Below are positions 62,544 to 64,000 of a stretch of 64,000 nucleotides of DNA, piece by piece (within the stretch, counting starts at the first letter, position 1; the number at the start of each line of letters is the position of its first letter). The notes beneath the pieces are model-generated. The model saw only the letters and a list, made by a program, of their open reading frames with translations. It ran no database searches and was not told the DNA's origin. Both the position numbers and the translations under genes were made by a program. The DNA comes from Novosphingobium sp. CECT 9465 (GTDB lineage Bacteria; Pseudomonadota; Alphaproteobacteria; Sphingomonadales; Sphingomonadaceae), in contig NZ_CAKLBX010000001.1 of assembly GCF_920987055.1 (NCBI RefSeq), positions 2,156,501 to 2,220,500 on the forward strand, written 5' to 3'.

Positions 62544-63227
62544 CTACTTGATGCCGAACGCGCCCATCAGGACAGGGTCGTTGGTTGAGCGCGGGTCGGC
62601 ACGGATCGCCGCTTCCTCGCGACCGATGGCGCGGAAGATCGCGTTGTCCGCCTCAAACGCAAGCGAATTGGCGATCCCGCCCACGTCAACGCCGGTCAGC
62701 GCGGCGAGCACTTCCCCGACCAGCGGTTCGCGGCTGACGCGGAGGGCATCGCCAAATTCGGGCACCATGATCGCGATCAGGCTCGTGCCCATTTCCTGAT
62801 GCAGGAAATTGGTCGCCGCCATCGGATCGCTGCCCCGCAGCAGCGCCAACGCATTGCGGATGCCGATGGTGCGGACGGCATCGGTCACCGCAGGGGCCGC
62901 GCGTTCCGCCGCGTCATAGGCCATGTCGTTGAACGCGCGTTGGAGACGTTCGCGGAAGATCGGGCCGGTCAATATTCGCTGCATGATCCCGCCGCGATTG
63001 CCGATCACTTCGGGCAAGGCGAGGCGCGCCACCGAATCGTCCCAGAATCCGCCCGGTTGCAGCAGGCGGGCAAAGGCGCGGTCGGTCGATACGTACAGCA
63101 ACCTGCGCACGGCGTCTTCCAGCGTGAACGCCGGGAACGTGGCGCAGCCCGCCAGCGAGAGCACGGCAAGCGATGTCATGCCACCAAGAACGGCCCGGCG
63201 ATTCGGCGATACCTGAAGCTGCGACAT
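62544..63227 (-). CDS. DUF4197 lipoprotein
   Basis: Exported lipoprotein of 227 residues: a twin-arginine-like start ([16 protein letters not shown]) ending in lipobox LAGC (about residues 24-27), so a Tat-type route is possible. The mature part matches the DUF4197 pattern: helical, with [30 protein letters not shown] and the C-terminal [12 protein letters not shown]. The function is unknown. The start at 63227 fits the signal peptide; an upstream extension is discarded. It is divergent from priA with 70 bp between. Confidence 0.87.
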   Translation of the reverse strand: MSQLQVSPNRRAVLGGMTSLAVLSLAGCATFPAFTLEDAVRRLLYVSTDRAFARLLQPGGFWDDSVARLALPEVIGNRGGIMQRILTGPIFRERLQRAFNDMAYDAAERAAPAVTDAVRTIGIRNALALLRGSDPMAATNFLHQEMGTSLIAIMVPEFGDALRVSREPLVGEVLAALTGVDVGGIANSLAFEADNAIFRAIGREEAAIRADPRSTNDPVLMGAFGIK

Positions 63228-63297
63228 GGCTTTCTCCTCAATTCCTTTTGCGGCAGGCTTTGCCCGTCGCATCCCGGCCCCATATAGGCGGTTCAAC

Positions 63298-64000
63298 ATG
63301 AACCGTGTCCGATGCCTTGTCTTCAACGCCGCGCTGGGTCCGCTCGACTATCGTGTGCCCGAAGGCATGGACGTGGAACCCGGCAGCGTCGTGATCGCGC
63401 CACTGGGGCCACGGCAGATCATCGGCGTGGTCTGGGAAGCGGAACGGCTCCCCGCAACCGAAGTTCCCGCGAACAAGCTGCGCCCGCTGCTTTCCGTGCT
63501 GCCAGTGCCGCCCCTCCCCGCCCCGTTGCGTCGCCTGATCGAATGGACGGCGGACTACTACCTCGCTCCCCTGGCCTCGGTCGCGCGGATGGCGCTGTCC
63601 AGCACCGGCGCGCTGCGCGGGGGCAGCACGATCACCGAATATCGCCTGACCGGGAACGAGCCCGGCCGCCTGACACCGCAGCGCGCCAAGGCCATCGAAG
63701 CGCTCGACGGACAACAGGCGACGATCCGCGAGCTGGCCGAGATTGCAGGCGTTTCGGATGCGGTGCTGCGCGGCATGGTCAATGCGGGGCTGCTTGAGGC
63801 TGTGCTGGTCGATTCGGACCGGCCCTATCCGCCCGCCGATCCATCGCATGCGGCGCCTGATCTGTCCGAAGACCAGATGGGCGTTGCGGCACGGTTCGTC
63901 GCCTCGGTCCACGCGCACGAGTTTCAGCCCTACCTGCTCGATGGCGTGACCGGATCGGGCAAGACCGAGACCTATTTCGAAGGAATCGCCGCCGCGATCG
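63298..64000 (+). CDS. priA: Primosomal protein N' (PriA), 5' part, cut by the window end
   Basis: Replication-restart helicase; about 234 residues visible. The N-terminal DNA 3'-end-binding domain (LDYRVPEGMDVEPGSVVIAP, then GVVWEAERLP) and the linker winged helix (ATIRELAEIAGVS) are present. The Walker A motif begins at the very edge (LDGVTGSGKTETYFE). The start ATG at 63298 opens MNRVRCLVFNAALGP. PriA reloads DnaB at stalled forks (family knowledge). The helicase lobes and the cysteine-rich zinc region lie outside the window. Confidence 0.95.
   Translation, partial: MNRVRCLVFNAALGPLDYRVPEGMDVEPGSVVIAPLGPRQIIGVVWEAERLPATEVPANKLRPLLSVLPVPPLPAPLRRLIEWTADYYLAPLASVARMALSSTGALRGGSTITEYRLTGNEPGRLTPQRAKAIEALDGQQATIRELAEIAGVSDAVLRGMVNAGLLEAVLVDSDRPYPPADPSHAAPDLSEDQMGVAARFVASVHAHEFQPYLLDGVTGSGKTETYFEGIAAAI

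Overview
The window is about 64 kb of GC-rich chromosomal DNA from an alphaproteobacterium, most likely a sphingomonad (Novosphingobium-like). This rests on the rpmF-plsX-fabH-ihfA-merR gene order, a class I lysyl-tRNA synthetase, a CobT-type cobaltochelatase subunit, a HisKA_2-type histidine kinase and an RcnB-like protein. The genus is an inference. I see no rRNA, tRNA, CRISPR array, insertion sequence or phage structural gene.

Layout. 1-15.1 kb holds housekeeping and small accessory genes: a cut-off M20 amidohydrolase, a membrane histidine kinase, an M28 peptidase, the ABC-F factor ettA, a secreted hypothetical, an RcnB-like protein, a MarR-type regulator divergent from a prolyl-hydroxylase-like oxygenase, a DUF885 lipolytic/peptidase-like protein followed by a yjfL-yjfM-yjfC-like set, then lysK and a lone flagellin gene. 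15.3-25 kb holds a DinG/XPD-type helicase with a SixA phosphatase, the conserved merR-ihfA-fabH-plsX-rpmF cluster, MAPEG, MBL and GNAT genes, and an S24 (LexA-like) repressor divergent from two small genes over palindromic TAGGA/TCCTA sites.

25.0-35.1 kb is the first unusual region. Four minus-strand genes are joined by three perfect ATGA stop/start overlaps: a five-heme cytochrome, a lipoprotein with two HbpS/GlcG heme-binding-type domains, an outer-membrane beta-barrel, and a 1530-residue decaheme cytochrome with a C-terminal LVIVD-repeat region. Together they look like a dedicated periplasm-to-surface redox or heme system that I cannot match to a named one. Upstream on the same strand are an aldehyde dehydrogenase and an acetolactate-synthase-like ThDP enzyme, then a hicAB toxin-antitoxin pair and cysS.

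40.8-59.1 kb is the second unusual region, an 18-kb minus-strand run: a CHAT-domain (caspase-like) secreted protein with a TPR-like middle, a CHASE2 receptor adenylate cyclase, two tandem FecR-like secreted paralogues, a two-partner-secretion transporter (TpsB) and a 3171-residue TpsA exoprotein with glycine-rich repeats. Genes are packed with gaps of 1-3 bp or overlaps, apart from 114 bp before TpsB.

59.3-64 kb returns to housekeeping genes: a nitroreductase, cobT, a small transaldolase, a DUF4197 protein and the divergent 5' part of priA, cut by the window end.
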